Part shown: positions 12,614 to 26,527 of the stretch, piece after piece
How the letters are laid out: each line of letters opens with the position of its first letter
How positions within the stretch are numbered: position 1 is the first letter of the stretch
NCBI RefSeq assembly: GCF_019279795.1
Contig: NC_056737.1
Location: forward strand, 1,196,721,241 to 1,196,785,240
Source of the DNA: Protopterus annectens
Taxonomy: Eukaryota > Chordata > Ceratodontiformes > Protopteridae
DNA length: 64,000 bases
Direction: 5' to 3'
Program-made: the position numbers and the translations under genes
Notes under the pieces: model-generated
Databases searched by the model: none
Told to the model about the DNA's origin: nothing
Seen by the model: only the letters and a program-made list of their open reading frames with translations

Positions 12614-12819
12614 AAAAGTGAAAAAGCACAAATATAACCCCACAAATATAGAAAATTGATAGAGAACACATCATGCATTACCATGAATTATGGAAGGGTG
12701 GAAGTCTGAAAGCAAATGTATGCCAGTATCCCCTCACAGCAGTGCATGTTAACAAAGGCACAAATGATGGGGCGAATAAATACTACATCAGGGACACGCC
12801 TGAAAAATTGCTCTCACAC

Positions 12820-13770
12820 ACTTAGAAAGTTGATAGATAACAAGATATGTATTAGCAGGACTCTCTGAAGGATAGAAGCATGAAAGCCATCAATGCCGGT
12901 ATTTCACGATTGCAGTCTCAAGTAGTTGTCAGAACACCCCAATACACACGCATATAACCTAATAATATAATAATATATACTTTTTTTCACTAGCCTAAGG
13001 AATGTTTAGCTAAGTGGGCGTGCACTTTATGGCCGTCCACTTAGCATAGCTTAAACATCCCATAGGACCTAAATGCAAATAGACAAGTGAAATTTCCAAG
13101 CTAGGTTAGTGTAGTGGTTAGAGTTATGGCTTTGCCGGCAGGCATTCACTGTTCAAGTTCCAAGAGAGACAACATATTCTCCTATGTGAATGTAGTGTTA
13201 AAATTATTTTAGTAAACTTAAATTATGTTGCAACTTTTTTTGTCAACCAGGGTAGTGTAGCAGTTCAAAGTGAGATATCAGTGTAGAAAAGATGTGAAAC
13301 CCCCATATAAACACAAGTGCCCCATACAGTATAGTCACACAAAAATATAATTTAATGAAAGCACATAGGGAGATGTCATGGAAGGTAAACGTAAAATTAT
13401 AATGTGTATATAAATATTATTTTATAATATAAAATTATAAGTATAATGTGCTTAAATGTGCCTTAATCACTCTGTATTCATCAGACCTTGTTCTGCCCAA
13501 CAACAAAATAATCAGCCCTGCCAAGTCATGAAACTGGGATGATGTCCTCTGCAAGCACAGAAAAATACCACTACACCATATGAGCTGTGAAAATGTGTAA
13601 TACTTTAACAAACATATTATGCATTCTGGTCATTTAACATTAATGAAAAAAAAAAACTGCAGTCCCAAGTGTCAAACCCATAACCATGAACTCTATAGTC
13701 GGAGGAATGTATCACTACATCATCTGAGTTGTAGGAACTAATGTTGCTTTTTCAAACATATCATGTAATA
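12820..13770 (+). repeat. Dispersed block 'Rpt-B' copy 1 with tRNA-like boxes
   Basis: It starts near agaaagttgatagataacaa. It carries a forward tRNA-like head at 13100-13170 (A box gttagtgtagtggttagag, B box gttcaagttcc) and two reverse tRNA-like heads (13497-13590 and 13651-13735). A second, diverged copy with the same order lies at 18715-19690. The right end of both copies runs into CA/TA microsatellite. The tRNA-like heads suggest SINE pieces inside a larger mobile unit. Confidence 0.7.
13100..13170 (+). mobile_element. tRNA-derived SINE head (pol III A and B boxes)
   Basis: The sequence gttagtgtagtggttagagt reads as an A box. About 40 bases on, gttcaagttcc reads as a B box. No complete tRNA cloverleaf can be drawn, so this is a SINE promoter, not a tRNA gene. 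Confidence 0.6.
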
Positions 13771-13780
13771 GAGGAATATA

Positions 13781-13885
<105 letters not shown>

Positions 13886-13954
13886 TGTCTGATGAAACAT
13901 AGATATGAACAAGTAGAGTCATAATATAGATATACCTATATAAAAATATAAAAG

Positions 13955-13962
<8 letters not shown>

Positions 13963-14018
<56 letters not shown>
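13963..14018. repeat. (TA)n microsatellite
   Basis: A pure at/ta dinucleotide run ends exactly where the MITE at 14019 begins. Confidence 0.95.
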
Positions 14019-14662
<644 letters not shown>

Positions 14663-14663
14663 C

Positions 14664-15143
14664 ATGGTTCCCCTTCACAAGCTCGAGTTACTGAAAGCTC
14701 GAAATTCATAAGCTCGAGCCCAGAATCTCGAGTTTTAGCAACTCAAAATTGTGAAGGGGAGACAATCAAAAAAAAAAAGGAAGTTTACTTACATGTATGC
14801 AGGGAGCCGAGTCCCCCTGCACTCTCCCTGCTTAAATATATCAGCTCCATAACCGCACTATAGCGGAGGAACAGAAATTCTCCCATTATGCGCTTCTGTA
14901 TACAGCGCGGAACAGGAGATTTCCCTCATCCCCATTGTAGCGTGATCTCAGAGTTGGTATATTTAAGTAGGGGGGTGTGTTGGGGTGCAGGGGGGATTGC
15001 CCCCCTGCAAAAACATTGTAAAGACATTTTTGAATGTCTTTTACGTCTGCTTTAGAATTTCGAGTTGCTGAAAACTCAAGATTCTGGGCTAGAGCTTATG
15101 AATTTCGAGCTTTCAGCAATTTGAGATTCTAAAGGGGAACCAT
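14664..15143. mobile_element. MITE with ~85-bp inverted repeats, TIR ATGGTTCCCC
   Basis: The left end atggttccccttcacaagct matches the reverse complement of the right end (aaaggggaaccat). The pairing extends through the cgagcccagaatctcgag region (14715-14735) and its partner near 15060-15100. It is flanked by atac on both sides (14660-14663 and 15144-15147), a possible 4-bp target duplication. The interior is GC-richer and includes gcaggggggattgccccc. It is non-autonomous. Confidence 0.85.
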
Positions 15144-15189
15144 ATACATATATATGTATGTATATGTATATAACATGCAGTGTAGTTAT

Positions 15190-17870
15190 ACTTCAGAACC
15201 ATCCCTCTCAACCTGTTAGTGCAAGACACCTGTACAAAGTACTAAAAAGGGGAGAAAAGGCCACATATACAGACATATTTCAAATATTGCTGTTACAAAT
15301 GAAGACATTTGTTACAGCAACAGGGTATGTTTCAGCAGACAATTACTGAAGGATATGAGGACGGAAACTGAAATGTTATGCCATTATTTACTGACATAAA
15401 TTCTTGGATCATCACTGTGATTTACCAGACAAATACAAATAAATTGTGGAACTGAACAAAAGTATGGGCCAAACATCCGGACATTCTGTGAAAATCCTGG
15501 CAGTGGAGAGGTATGCTCAGAACCCCTTAGTGCAAAGAATCCAGGCCAATCCTGACAAAGTGGGGAGACAAAGGCTTAGAATAGGGACATATCCAAAAAT
15601 ACGTGAGTAGATAAGCTGAGAAAGCTGATGTAGTAACACTGTATGTCCTAACATATATCGACTGAAATATCACAATTCCATGACTTAATTGCCCCTCATT
15701 AGTTAGTGACCTCAATCCCCACATCATCCCACTGATGTGTCAGGAATACACAAAGATATCAGCAAGACAACTGGACATCCTATGAACATGTGGACATAAC
15801 ACAACATAAGGAAACTACACTGAGCTACCGTGCAATCAAACTGACATAACACTACCCAAGTCCATCTCTTGGGCTGCACACATGCATTAGCAAATATAAC
15901 AGGCACTACAGGGATGTAACACTAGTGGAAAACTGACACTGGTGTGAAATTGCATACCCCCAAACAATTGCACCACAGTTACAGTGACATACCATAAGCA
16001 AACTGAACGCTACAGTATAATGACTGTGTGAGCACCAAAATCCCATTTGCCATTCACACATTACCCCTACATATACTGCCCCAATTTGCAATGTAGTGGG
16101 AATCCTGAGGTGTTACAGGACATGCCATGGTCTGCATGTACAAACATATACAGGAGATAGGGAACCAGAAACTGGAGCAGCATGCACAGGCAGATAGAAA
16201 GGGCCCATGACACTCACATGTACCCCCTTCCTACACAACCCAAATAACATGTACACACTACACTGCTACACAATCCTGACAGTCTTTATCAATGGGCAGC
16301 CATACACAGACCTCTCAAATGTACAGTTTCTTACAGAATGTATAGGCACAGGACTCGTATCTATGGCCACTTCCTTGTTACAAGTCTGGGGGTCTATGAC
16401 ATCACTGGGAGGGATAGTAGCAGGAATGAATGCAATAAATAATGATACTACATACCTCTGAACCTCTTAGTGCATGACATCTGGACAAAGTCTGACATAA
16501 TTGGGGGTTAGAGGTCCAAACACGGGGGTATATTGGACATATTGCTGTTATAAATGAAGGCAGTTGCTGGTGTTACCAGCTTTGTTGTAACATATCTTTT
16601 CTGAGGGATATGAAGTCAGTAACACCAATGGATGTTAGTATTTACTGACCTAACTCCCCAGAGTATCCTACTGATTAGCCAAGGACAACAACTGTCTGGG
16701 GGACAGACCAAACATATGAGCCACACATCTGGACAGTGTCTAGGCCTCTGGACAGTGTAGATGTATGACCACAGTGATATAACAGAATGGAAATCCCATG
16801 ACAGCTGCCAAATATGTCATCCAGCACCTTATGAAGCACAGTAAGACCAACATGAGACTCCCCCACATCACCTCTGGCCAATTACCTATGTATATTCAAA
16901 TATAGCATGCACTACAGGGATGAAACTGTAGTGAAAAGCAGAGAGTGGTGCAAAAATGTCCACCCAAAAACATTTGCACCACAGTCACAGCAACATACCA
17001 GTACCCAAAATGAACTTTAGAATAGAATGACTGTCTGAACAAACATATCCTGATTGCCAGTCACACACTACACTGACATACTGCCCCAATTCACAGTGTA
17101 CTGGGAATCCTGAGGTGTTACAGGACATTGCATAGTCAGCCCCTACAAGCATACAGATCTGACAGACTGCTAGCGGCCGTAGCAGCATGCAGAGTCAGAT
17201 AGATAAAGGATGTATGGCACTTACATCTGCTATTCTCCCTACCCAGCCCAACAAACATCTACACACAACACTGCTACACAATTTTGGCAGTCTGTTCACA
17301 ATGGCCAGACATACATAACTGTCATATGTAGAGGTTTCCACAGAATTACCAGGGTGTGGAACAATAATCCTGGCCACCACTGCATACCATGGCCAGGAGT
17401 ATGCCATGTCATTGGCATGATAACAGGAGTGCAGTTGGTAATTAATGATACACCATACCTCTGCACCTCATAATGCAGAACATCTGGACAACACTTGATG
17501 TACTTGTGGGACAGGGGGCTGGAAAGAGGGACATATCACACATAATGGTGTTACAAACTGAAACAGTAGCTGGTGTTACACGTGTTGTTGTAACATAACA
17601 TCCATGAAGGATATGATGTCTGGAACACCAATGGATGTCAACAGTTACTGACTGCAATCCTCACATTATCCTACCAACCCCACAAAAACAGACATTGTTC
17701 AAAGAACAGACCAAGCATAACAGGCAAACATCTGGCCAGTCTGTGGACAGTAGGCCAGTTGAGAGGTATGTCAGAGGCATATCACTGTCAGATGTCAAGT
17801 CACCCAGTAAATGCATGTCCAAACAAACCCTGTCAATCTAGCAATACTCCATGTGTATAACAGCACTAAT
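15190..17870 (+). repeat. Tandem array of ~1.0-kb 'Rpt-A' units
   Basis: Unit starts marked by ctctgaacctcttagtgca or variants occur near 15520, 16457 and 17459, with a truncated start near 15190. The period is 0.94-1.0 kb. Internal landmarks recur in order: tggacaaag, gttgctggtgttac, caccaatggatgt, cactacagggatg, tttgcaccacagt, ggaatcctgaggtgttacag and actgctacacaat. The copies are perhaps 70-75 percent alike by eye, so the array is old. No conserved open frame runs through the unit. Confidence 0.8.
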
Positions 17871-17879
17871 GACATACAA

Positions 17880-18714
17880 TCTGTACCCAGTTCTGGAGCT
17901 TTGTCTCCCATGTTGTTGGGCTGTCTCCACATGTCCTGTGAGGTATTTTTACCAACTGTCTGTGAAGCAGTAGCCCCCACACCTCTGTAATGTCCCCCAC
18001 ACAGGCAAGGAAAATGGGAAAGGCCCACATGAAGGACATTCCATATGTTGCAACTAGCAGCAGTGTCCAGGCCCACACCACAATACTATGTGGGCACCTA
18101 CATAGCTTTATGGCCTGATCAATACCTGACAGGACAACATCAACCCCCTCAAGGTAGGTTGAGCACCTGTGATGGACAGCAGCAATACAAAACTACTATC
18201 ATATGTGGAAATAATTGCAGGATGGGCCAAGAAGGAACAGGTGCCTCATTGGAAGCCATGTCACCTTGTTCTGCACAACCAAATAAGGTCACAGGTGATG
18301 TACCATAAGGCTGTCTTTGAGTGCAAACTGGAGACATCCACCAAGGGCAATCACTAGGCCTTCCTGATGATTGTCTGCAATTCCAGAGGAAACACACATA
18401 TCTGCTCTGTAGTAGTGGTCAGTAACACCACATACACATATGTTATGGATATAGGCAAACAGCTCCAGACAGGTGAAGTGCAAACATCACCCCCCCATCT
18501 CCCATAGGTGCACAGCACCTGCCCCCTTCCCCTAATGATCAGGAAGCAGGTCTGTAATGCCCTCTCAAAGGCAACACATAGAGGTCTCCATAGGCCTGAT
18601 ACCATTCCTGGGTGCATCCAACATGAACACAGGCATGGGCTCTTAGACCAATTCTGCAGTCTAGTCAAGCACAGCCTGAGCACTGGTGTCATCCCATCTC
18701 CATAGAGGACAGAC
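17880..18714 (+). mobile_element. Degraded CR1 LINE fragment
   Basis: From about 18225 the + strand shows eroded CR1 ORF2 linker/RT start: words corresponding to 'KANHKAFFSYV', then a P-D-x-IPGCI block (18590-18625) and a terminal 'STGVIPS' (18680-18705). The same CR1 region is intact in the copy at 38100-38520. The upstream part (17880-18225) resembles 25600-25780 and is probably the same old CR1 subfamily. Many stops are present. Confidence 0.6.
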
Positions 18715-19690
18715 AGAAAGTTGATAGAAAACAGGTTATGCATTAGCATTAATGTTCAGAAGGACACAAACCTGAAACTGAAATGTATGCCATTATGTCA
18801 TGACAGCAGTCTTCAGTGATATGGCTGAAAACCTCAATACTCTCCATTTAATATAGTAATATAATATTAATATCCAATAGGTGATAAAAATATACAGCTC
18901 AAATCCTCAAACCAAGATAGTGTAGTGGTCAGAGACCCAGCTTTGCATGCAGGCTTATACGGTTCAAGTAATACAACAGGCAATCCAAATTTACATGGGA
19001 AAGCAGTGTTAAAAATATTAAAATGTGTGGTAAGTTATTTTTGTCACCCAGGGTACTGTAGCTGGTGTAAAATGGATGTGAGTGCATATAACATGTGAAA
19101 ACACCCATGTATGCATGTTTACCATACAGTATAGTTACACCCCTTGCTACTGTAATGAAAGCACATACAGATATGTCATGTAATGGAAATCATACACACT
19201 TACTAAATGAACTCATTAGTGTGGTATATTATGAGAATGAACTGTGAGCAATGGTTAGCAATGCTCAGCTATGCTTAGCAGGTTTAACAGCACATTTATG
19301 TTATCCTCACTCCTCTCTCTGTGGTTTAAGTGTCCAAATTCACCTCCAAATTCTGTATAATTGCACAGCTGTTGCTGTATAAGAAATGGACAGCTATGGA
19401 CCTTCCGTACACCAGTCCTGCACATCTGCAGCTATCTTTCATATTGTTCTTCCTCTGCGTGCCCCTTTTTCACCACTTTACTATCATCCCTTTCTCTTTT
19501 CTTTTAAAGAATTATTGCTGGTGTAAGTCTGAGTAAGCAGTGGTAAGGGGAGTAAGAGCAACAAAATTATCAGCCCTGCTAGGTCTTGAACCCACGTCAC
19601 TGCAGACCACAATCAGAGCAGTGTACTACTACACCATTTCTGCTGTAGTGATGGCTGATGCTTTTTCCAACATATGCTTATTTAACAGTA
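18715..19690 (+). repeat. Dispersed block 'Rpt-B' copy 2 with tRNA-like boxes
   Basis: It is collinear with 12820-13770: agaaagttgatagaaaacag at the start, a forward tRNA-like head at 18908-18980 (atagtgtagtggtcagagac), the gtcacccagggtactgtag word, a reverse tRNA-like head at 19570-19645, and ttttccaacatatg near the right end. Like copy 1, it is followed by TA/CA microsatellite. Confidence 0.7.
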
Positions 19691-19772
19691 GGGAAAAGAT
19701 TTTGTAGAATCAGTCAAGTTTCGTATTTATACATATACACATGTATATATGTATGGAGATGCATATATAAGG

Positions 19773-20026
<254 letters not shown>

Positions 20027-21888
20027 TTAAAATATAATGACTGCAATATGTGCAATATGGTGGTTGCATAAGTGTGCACACCCTTAAAATGATACTTTGT
20101 TGAAGCACCATGTAAGTGACTTACAGCATTCATTCTTCTTGTGAAGGTGTCTATCAGCATGGCACATCTTGACTTGGCATTATTTGGCCACTCTTCCAAG
20201 CAAAGGTCACTGAACTCTGTCAGATTGCAAAGGCAACTCTAAGCTACAACAGAATGGCATTAAATATACTGATCCCAAGCATATTGCCAATATCCTGGCA
20301 GATCAATTTAGTGCCAATTTCACCCCCCTCACATCCCCTAAAGGGCCCATCTCAATACCAAAAGATTGCCAAATTCTGGTAATCACGGCCACACTGGTAG
20401 AAACCACACTCTCCAAAGCTAAGAATACAGCATCCATGGGACCAGATGACTTCCAGGGCTGTGTACTATATGAGCTACAAAATTAACTGGCACCTCAGCT
20501 AAGTGTCATGTTTAATCATAGCCTCACCTCAGGCTTTGTGCACACTGAGTGGCCCACATCCACAGTTATCCCACTGCACATGGGGGGATCCAACTTGGAT
20601 CCCAATAACTACCGTCCCATCAGTCTGACAAGCCTGATCTGCAAGGGTATGGAATGCATTATCATGAAACTTACAAACAAAGACATTGGCAACCTTCAAA
20701 TACTGGACCCCACCCAGTTTGGGTTTGTGAAGGGCCAATCCTGTCTTCTGAACCTGATTGACTTCTTCGAATCAGTTTCCAGAGCTGTGGACGAGGTAAG
20801 GCGATCCACACAGCCTATCTAGACCTTGCCAAGGCCTTCAACACCATCCCCCCACTCCGGAATCATAGATAAACTTACTAAGATGGGCATAAATCCCTAT
20901 GTCACTCAATGGGTTGCCAATTGGCTTACTGACAGAGCCCAGACTGTAAAAGTAGCCGACTCCAAATCCAGCTCCAGACAAGTGACAAGTGGAGTACCTC
21001 AGGGTTCAGTCCTGGCACCACTCTTGTTTGGCATCTACGTCTCTGAAGTACAGGCCAACACTAAGGGTATCTGGTTAACAAAGTTTGCAGATGACTGCAA
21101 ACTGGGAGCCATTATTGAATCCCAAAATTATGTGGATATTCTAAAAAAGAGCCTTACAGAAACAGATGCTTGGTGCCAGAGCAATGGGCTCAAGCTTAAT
21201 GCCAAGAAATGTATAGTTCTCCTCTTTGGGAAAAAACATGTACCCATGAATTACCACATAGGTGGCAGTAAACTAAACACCAAAAGTGTGATGAGAGACT
21301 TAGGGACACAGGTGAACAGTGGTCTCACCTTCGATAACCACATCGCCACAACAGTCAGGAAATCCTTCTGTGTGGCACACCTCATCACTAAGGGCTTTTC
21401 ATCCAGAAAAAAGGAGGTCTTTGTCCCACTGTACTCATCCCTCATTAGACCCATTATAGAGTACAATGCCCAGTTTGGTATGTACCTCACAAGACATCTG
21501 CAACAGCTGGAAAGGCTCAGCTGTTGGACATGCTCTACTTAAATAAATCCCTCAGAGACACATGTTCCAGGGATCTAAACCTTGTCATCACAATGAACAA
21601 AACATGCTGGAGGGAAAGGTTCCTGACCCAGAAACTCCCCATACTCTGGAATAGACTGCTCATACATGTCAAGCAGAGCGTCTCCTTGGCCCTCTTCAAA
21701 AGGAACCAACCTTATAAGCTTACAGTGGATATAATAAGTGTACACAACCCTGTTAACATGCCATGTTCTTGTAATATATGAGATGAGACCACAGTAATGC
21801 TTTTAAATATATTACCCACCTTTCATGTGACATATGACCTATGCTATCCATTCGCTAAACAAATGTGTTGCATTTAAAATATAATGAC
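20027..21888 (+). mobile_element. Tc1/CR1 chimeric unit, copy A (+)
   Basis: The left part (20042-20238) is the end region of a fish-type Tc1 (ggttgcataagtgtgcacac; ggcacatcttgacttggcat). The middle (20240-21712) is a CR1 ORF2 piece. The right part (21713-21873) is the other Tc1 end segment, with the terminus cagtggatataataagtgta. The whole unit lies between perfect 15-bp direct repeats TTAAAATATAATGAC (20027-20041 and 21874-21888). In the inverted tandem copies at 27.7-31.8 kb the same 15-mer occurs once, between the two Tc1 segments. Copy A is therefore a circular permutation of that unit. Confidence 0.75.
20240..21712 (+). pseudogene. CR1 ORF2 reverse-transcriptase fragment in copy A
   Basis: Successive frames give the RT fingers (PISLTSLICKGMECIIMKL), the QFGFVKGQSCLLNLIDFF block, SGVPQGSVLAPLLFGIYVSE and the catalytic KFADDCKLGAII. 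The C-terminal LINE domain ends at LALFKRN. The endonuclease and the CR1 3' UTR are absent. Frame breaks near 20820 and 21520 show that it is not coding. The protein pieces are about 97 percent the same as those of the - strand copy at 28923-29237, so duplication was recent relative to the other CR1 copies. Confidence 0.85.
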
Positions 21889-22257
21889 ATAGATCATAGG
21901 TCAGGCCCCCGAGTCACCCCAGTAAAGGATGGCTCACATATGACTACTACTGCAGTGTGTGTTGAACAATGCTGATGATGACAATGCTAGACCATACATA
22001 TCCATATCTTACTTGTGAATGCAACTATGATATTCTTGGTTGTCTCAGAAATGTGAGACTTAATACATGGTATTTGCACAGTAAAGCACTGTTGCATACT
22101 AGTGTGTTGAACTTCATGTGATATACAGAGCTCATACCATTAAACTGTCCAGTGTTATGCACATTGAGCATATGTGTACCTCATATTTGTAGTCATTTAC
22201 TCATACATTTGTGTTATGTCTGGCAAATCATTGGCAAATCTGTGAAAACTGACATCA
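21889..22257. other. Unassigned
   Basis: I see no recognisable element or coding signature. Confidence 0.4.
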
Positions 22258-25070
22258 CAACATCTTCTTTTTCTTCTGGCTGTTCCCATTAGGGCTCATC
22301 ACAGTGGATCATCTGTTGTTTTTTTGCCTGTCCTCTGCATCCTGCTCTGACACACCAACCACCTGCATGCCCTCTCTCACCACATCATGGAACATTATCT
22401 GAGGCCTTCTTCTTTTCCTCTTACCTGGCAGCTTCATCCTTACCATCCTTTTCCCAATATACTCGGCATCCCTCTGCAGCACATGTCCAAACTAATGTAA
22501 TCTTGTCTCTCTGGCTTTGTCTCAAAACTGTCCAACATGGGTTGACCCTGTCATATACACATCGCTAATCCTGTCCACCCTCATCACAACCAGTGCAAAT
22601 CCTAACTCTGCCACATCCAACTCTGACTCCTGCCTTTTTGTCAATGACACTGTCTCCAACCCATATAACAGCTGGTCTCACTACCCTGTTGTAGACCTTC
22701 CCTTTCACTTTTACTTGTCTGTCACAAATCAATACTGACACTCTTCTCCACTCTCTCCATCTTGCCTGTACTCTCTTCTTCACCTGTCCTCCACACTCGT
22801 CATTACTCTGAAATGTTGATCCTAATCATTAATACTCATCCATCTTTGCCAACTCTACTTCCTGCATTCTCAACATTCTACTACCCTCCCTCTCATTCAC
22901 ACACAGATATTCTCTCTTAATCCTGCTGACATTCATTCCTGTCCTCTCTAGAGCATATCTCCACCTTGAAAGGGTCTCCTAAATCTGTACTCTACTCTCA
23001 GTACAGATCACAATGTCATCTGTAAACATCACAGTCAACGGGGGACTCCTGTATGATCTTGTCTGTCAACCTGTCCATCACTATTGCAAATAAAAAGGAG
23101 CTCACAGCTGATCCCTGATGTCATCCCACCTCCACCTTAAATGCATCCATCACTCCCGCCGTAGACCTCACCACTGTCACACCACCCTTGTACATATCCT
23201 GTACCAGTCTTACATATATCTCTGCCACTCATGACTTTCTCATACAATACCACAACTCCCCTCTAGGCACCCTGTCATATGCTTTCTCTACATTCAGAAA
23301 GACACACAGCAACTCCTGACCTTCTCTGTACAACTCAATTAACACTCTTAGAGCAAACATCGCATCTGTAGTGCTCTTACCTAGCAGAGAAAACATACTG
23401 CTGAACACTACTCATCACCACCCTGCTTAACCTAGCTTCCAGTACTCTTTCCCATGACTTCATGCTGTGACTGATTAATGTTATACCTTTGTAGTTACTA
23501 CAGGTCTGTACATCAACCTTATTCTTAAAACAGCACACAAACACATTTTCTCCACTCCACATGCAACCTCTCACTTTCCAATATATCATTAAACAATCTG
23601 GTGAAAACATTTCCCCTAAACACCTCCATGCTACCACAGGTATGTTATGTGGATGAACAGGCTTTCCAGTATTCACCCTCTTCGTAGCTATCCTTACTTC
23701 CTCCTTGGTAAGCCATTGCACTTCCTGCTTCACCATACCCACATCATCCAACCTTCTCTCTCTCATTCTCTTCATTCATCAGCCTCTCAATGTTCTCTGT
23801 CCATCTGCTCAACACACTCTTCTCGCTTGTGAGTATGTTTCCCTAATTTTCCTTTATCACCCTAATCTGCTGTACATCTTTCCTAGCTCAGCCCGTCTGT
23901 CTAGCCAACCAATATGAGTCCTTTCATCCCTCTTCAGTGTCCAACCTGTCATACAAGTCTTCATATGCCTCATTCTTAGCCTTTGCCACCTCTCTCTTTG
24001 CCATGCACCTCATCTCCTTATACTCCTGTCTACTTTCCTCATCTCTCAGACAATCTCACTCCTTCATCCCCAACCTCTTTCTCTGTATACTGTCCTGTAC
24101 TTCCTCAGTCCACCACCAGATGTCCTTGTACTCCTTCCTCCATCCACGTCACACCAAGCACCTTTCTAGCCATCTCCCTTACTACCTCTGCTGTACTTCC
24201 CCAGATATTTGGTAAATTGTGACTGCCACACAGTGTCTGTCTTAACTCTTCCCTGAACTCCACCTCACAATCACCCTTTTCCAGTTCCCACTATTTGATC
24301 CTTAGTGCTACCCTCACACTCCTCCCCTTCTTGACCATCAACGTCATCTTACAGACCAACAGTTTCTGCTGCCTAATTACAATTTTCCCTGTCACCACTT
24401 TACAGACTCCAGTCTCCTTCAAACTGGCCCTCCTACATTGGATATAATCCACCTGTGTGTATCTCCCTCCACTCTTGTATGACACCCTGTGCTACTCCAT
24501 CTTGTTATAGTATGTACTCACCACAGCCATGTCCATCATTTTTGCAAAATCCACTACCATCTCACCGTCTGCATTCCTTTGCTTAACACCATACATACCC
24601 ATCCCCTCCTCATCCCCTCTCTTTCCTTCACCAATATGGCCATTGAAATCTACTGGAATCACCACTCTCTCACCCTTGGGTACAGTCATCACCACGTCAT
24701 ACAATTGACTTCACATTTCTCTTTCTCATCCATTGCACAAACAACTTGCATAGCATATGCACTAACAACATTCATCATTGCACCATCAATTTCCAGATTC
24801 ATAAACATCACTCTATCAGACACTCATGTCATCCTCCAAAAACACCCTTGGCATACTTTTCCATCAGGATAACCCCTACCCCCTTACCCCTCCCATCCAC
24901 ACCCTAATAGCACAATTGTGACCTGCCTCCGATATACCTAGCCATACTCCCCTTCCATCTGGTCTCTTGCACACGCAATATATCCTCCTTCCTCTGGCCA
25001 TCATATCAGCTAGCTCTGTCCCTATACCAGTCACACTGCCAACATTAAAATTGTTACCCTCACTACCACA
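22258..25070 (-). mobile_element. RTE-clade LINE, decayed
   Basis: The 3' end at 22258 is, on the - strand, ...gatgagccctaatgggaaca followed by a gccagaagaaaaagaaga tail. This is the usual RTE signature (a gcccta-cggga-cagc core and an aag/gat-rich tail). Upstream on the - strand lie RT blocks (LTKEEVRIATKRVNTGKPV; NYKGITLISHSMKSWERVL, 23377-23775) and the APE endonuclease (DFNGHIGEGKRGDEEGMGMY, 24492-24704; SGGRYTQVDYIQCRR, 24291-24485). The order endonuclease then RT and the single-ORF layout fit RTE. Numerous stops and frameshifts are present. Confidence 0.85.
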
Positions 25071-25597
25071 TTCCTAACCTTTCTCTTCTCTTCCTGCCAT
25101 ATGAGTGTTGGACATCCTCCAGGGTATGTCTGTCAATGCAAAGGCTACCATGCTATTGAATGAGTCACGTGTTACAGTGATATTAAGACAGTGTCACTAA
25201 TTTTGTCCCATCGCCCTCCCATGTATGTGTGGCGTCCTACAGATGTCCTGGTCTAAAGGGTTAAGAGGGATGACTGGGTAGCAAGAGTGTGAATACAGTG
25301 TACCATACTGATATAGAACAGAAATGTATATCAGGTATTACCTGTGCACATGTCCGTATGAGTAGGTGTAGCTGGCCGCCTCATAACAACAGACATGGGA
25401 TGCAAAATGTCAGTTAAATAAACTGTGCATGTTGTACACGCATGTAACTTTAGTTACTGTGCATCCAACAGAGTGACATTTCTACAGCTAGTGGTTGTTG
25501 CATTGACCTGACACAGCGATAGGCAGCCATGGGTACTACAATAAGTATGTTTATCTGTTTCAGATTGGAGAGGTGTTCAACTGTGTTATGACTGTGT
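25071..25597. other. Unassigned
   Basis: No element can be supported here. Confidence 0.4.
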
Positions 25598-26330
25598 GTG
25601 TGCCTGCCTACTACAAATAGCTACATGAACACCAGCATAGCTCTATGGACTCAACAATACCTTACTTGTAAAACCTGCCTCCAGCAAAGTAGAGCAATCC
25701 CCTTTGCTCGACAGCAGCAATACACAAACCACAGATCTTGTCCCTTTATTGGTTGTGCAGGGCAAATTAGGAGCTGGCACCAACTTGGCATAAAGTCAGC
25801 CTTTGTCTGATCAAGCATACTGTAAGTCACAGGTGGAGTACGGTAAGGCTAACTATGAGTACAAATTGGACACATCCACCAAGGCCAATCACAAGGCAAT
25901 CTTTACATATGTCTGCAGTCTCAGAGGCAACAAACCAACCCACCCTATAATGGTGGTCAATCAGACCACATACATGCACAGCATAGCTGTAGCCAACCTG
26001 CTGCAGATAGGTTTAGGGCAAACATTACCCCCTGGCTCAGCATCACTAAAGGTGAATATCCACAGCACCCACAGCCATCCACTCATCACCAGTGAGCAGG
26101 TACATATTGCCTGCTGAGGGACAACAAACATAAGTATCTAAGTATTCCTGAGACCTGATAACATCCCTGTCCACATCCTACATGAACTCAGGCATGTGCT
26201 CCCAGCTCCATTACACACTGTAATCACACCAAGCCTTGGCACCATCCACACCCCATCCACATGGAAGATGGCCAATATCATCCCTCTACACAGACATGAA
26301 TGAGGAGTTGATGATTATGAAATTAACTAG
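25598..26330 (+). mobile_element. Degraded CR1 LINE fragment
   Basis: The frame KLDTSTKANHKAIFTYVCSL (25860-25920), followed by SIAVANLLQIGLGQTLPP, is the eroded equivalent of the CR1 linker 'DNHKAFFSYVKNLSGN ... IANILADRF' seen intact near 38130-38250. Its upstream part resembles 17880-18225. It is truncated before the RT catalytic blocks and carries stops. Confidence 0.6.
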
Positions 26331-26527
26331 CCCTCATTGGGGGGAATATGACACATCAGAACCAGCAGTGCAATGCAAGCAGATCCAGTGCTGATAGATT
26401 ACAGGGGTATGTTGTGGTTGTGAGTGGTGGCTACTGGTATTTAATGTAGCTGTGCAGGTTCTGTACATACTGTTGCTAAATGTATGAGTTCCTGTGATGT
26501 GCTTCCCTTTTATGTCTTGCAGGTGCA

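Noticed and set aside
13100-13735. tRNA genes
   Set aside because: A/B-box-like words are present but no complete cloverleaf or acceptor stem. They are better read as SINE heads.
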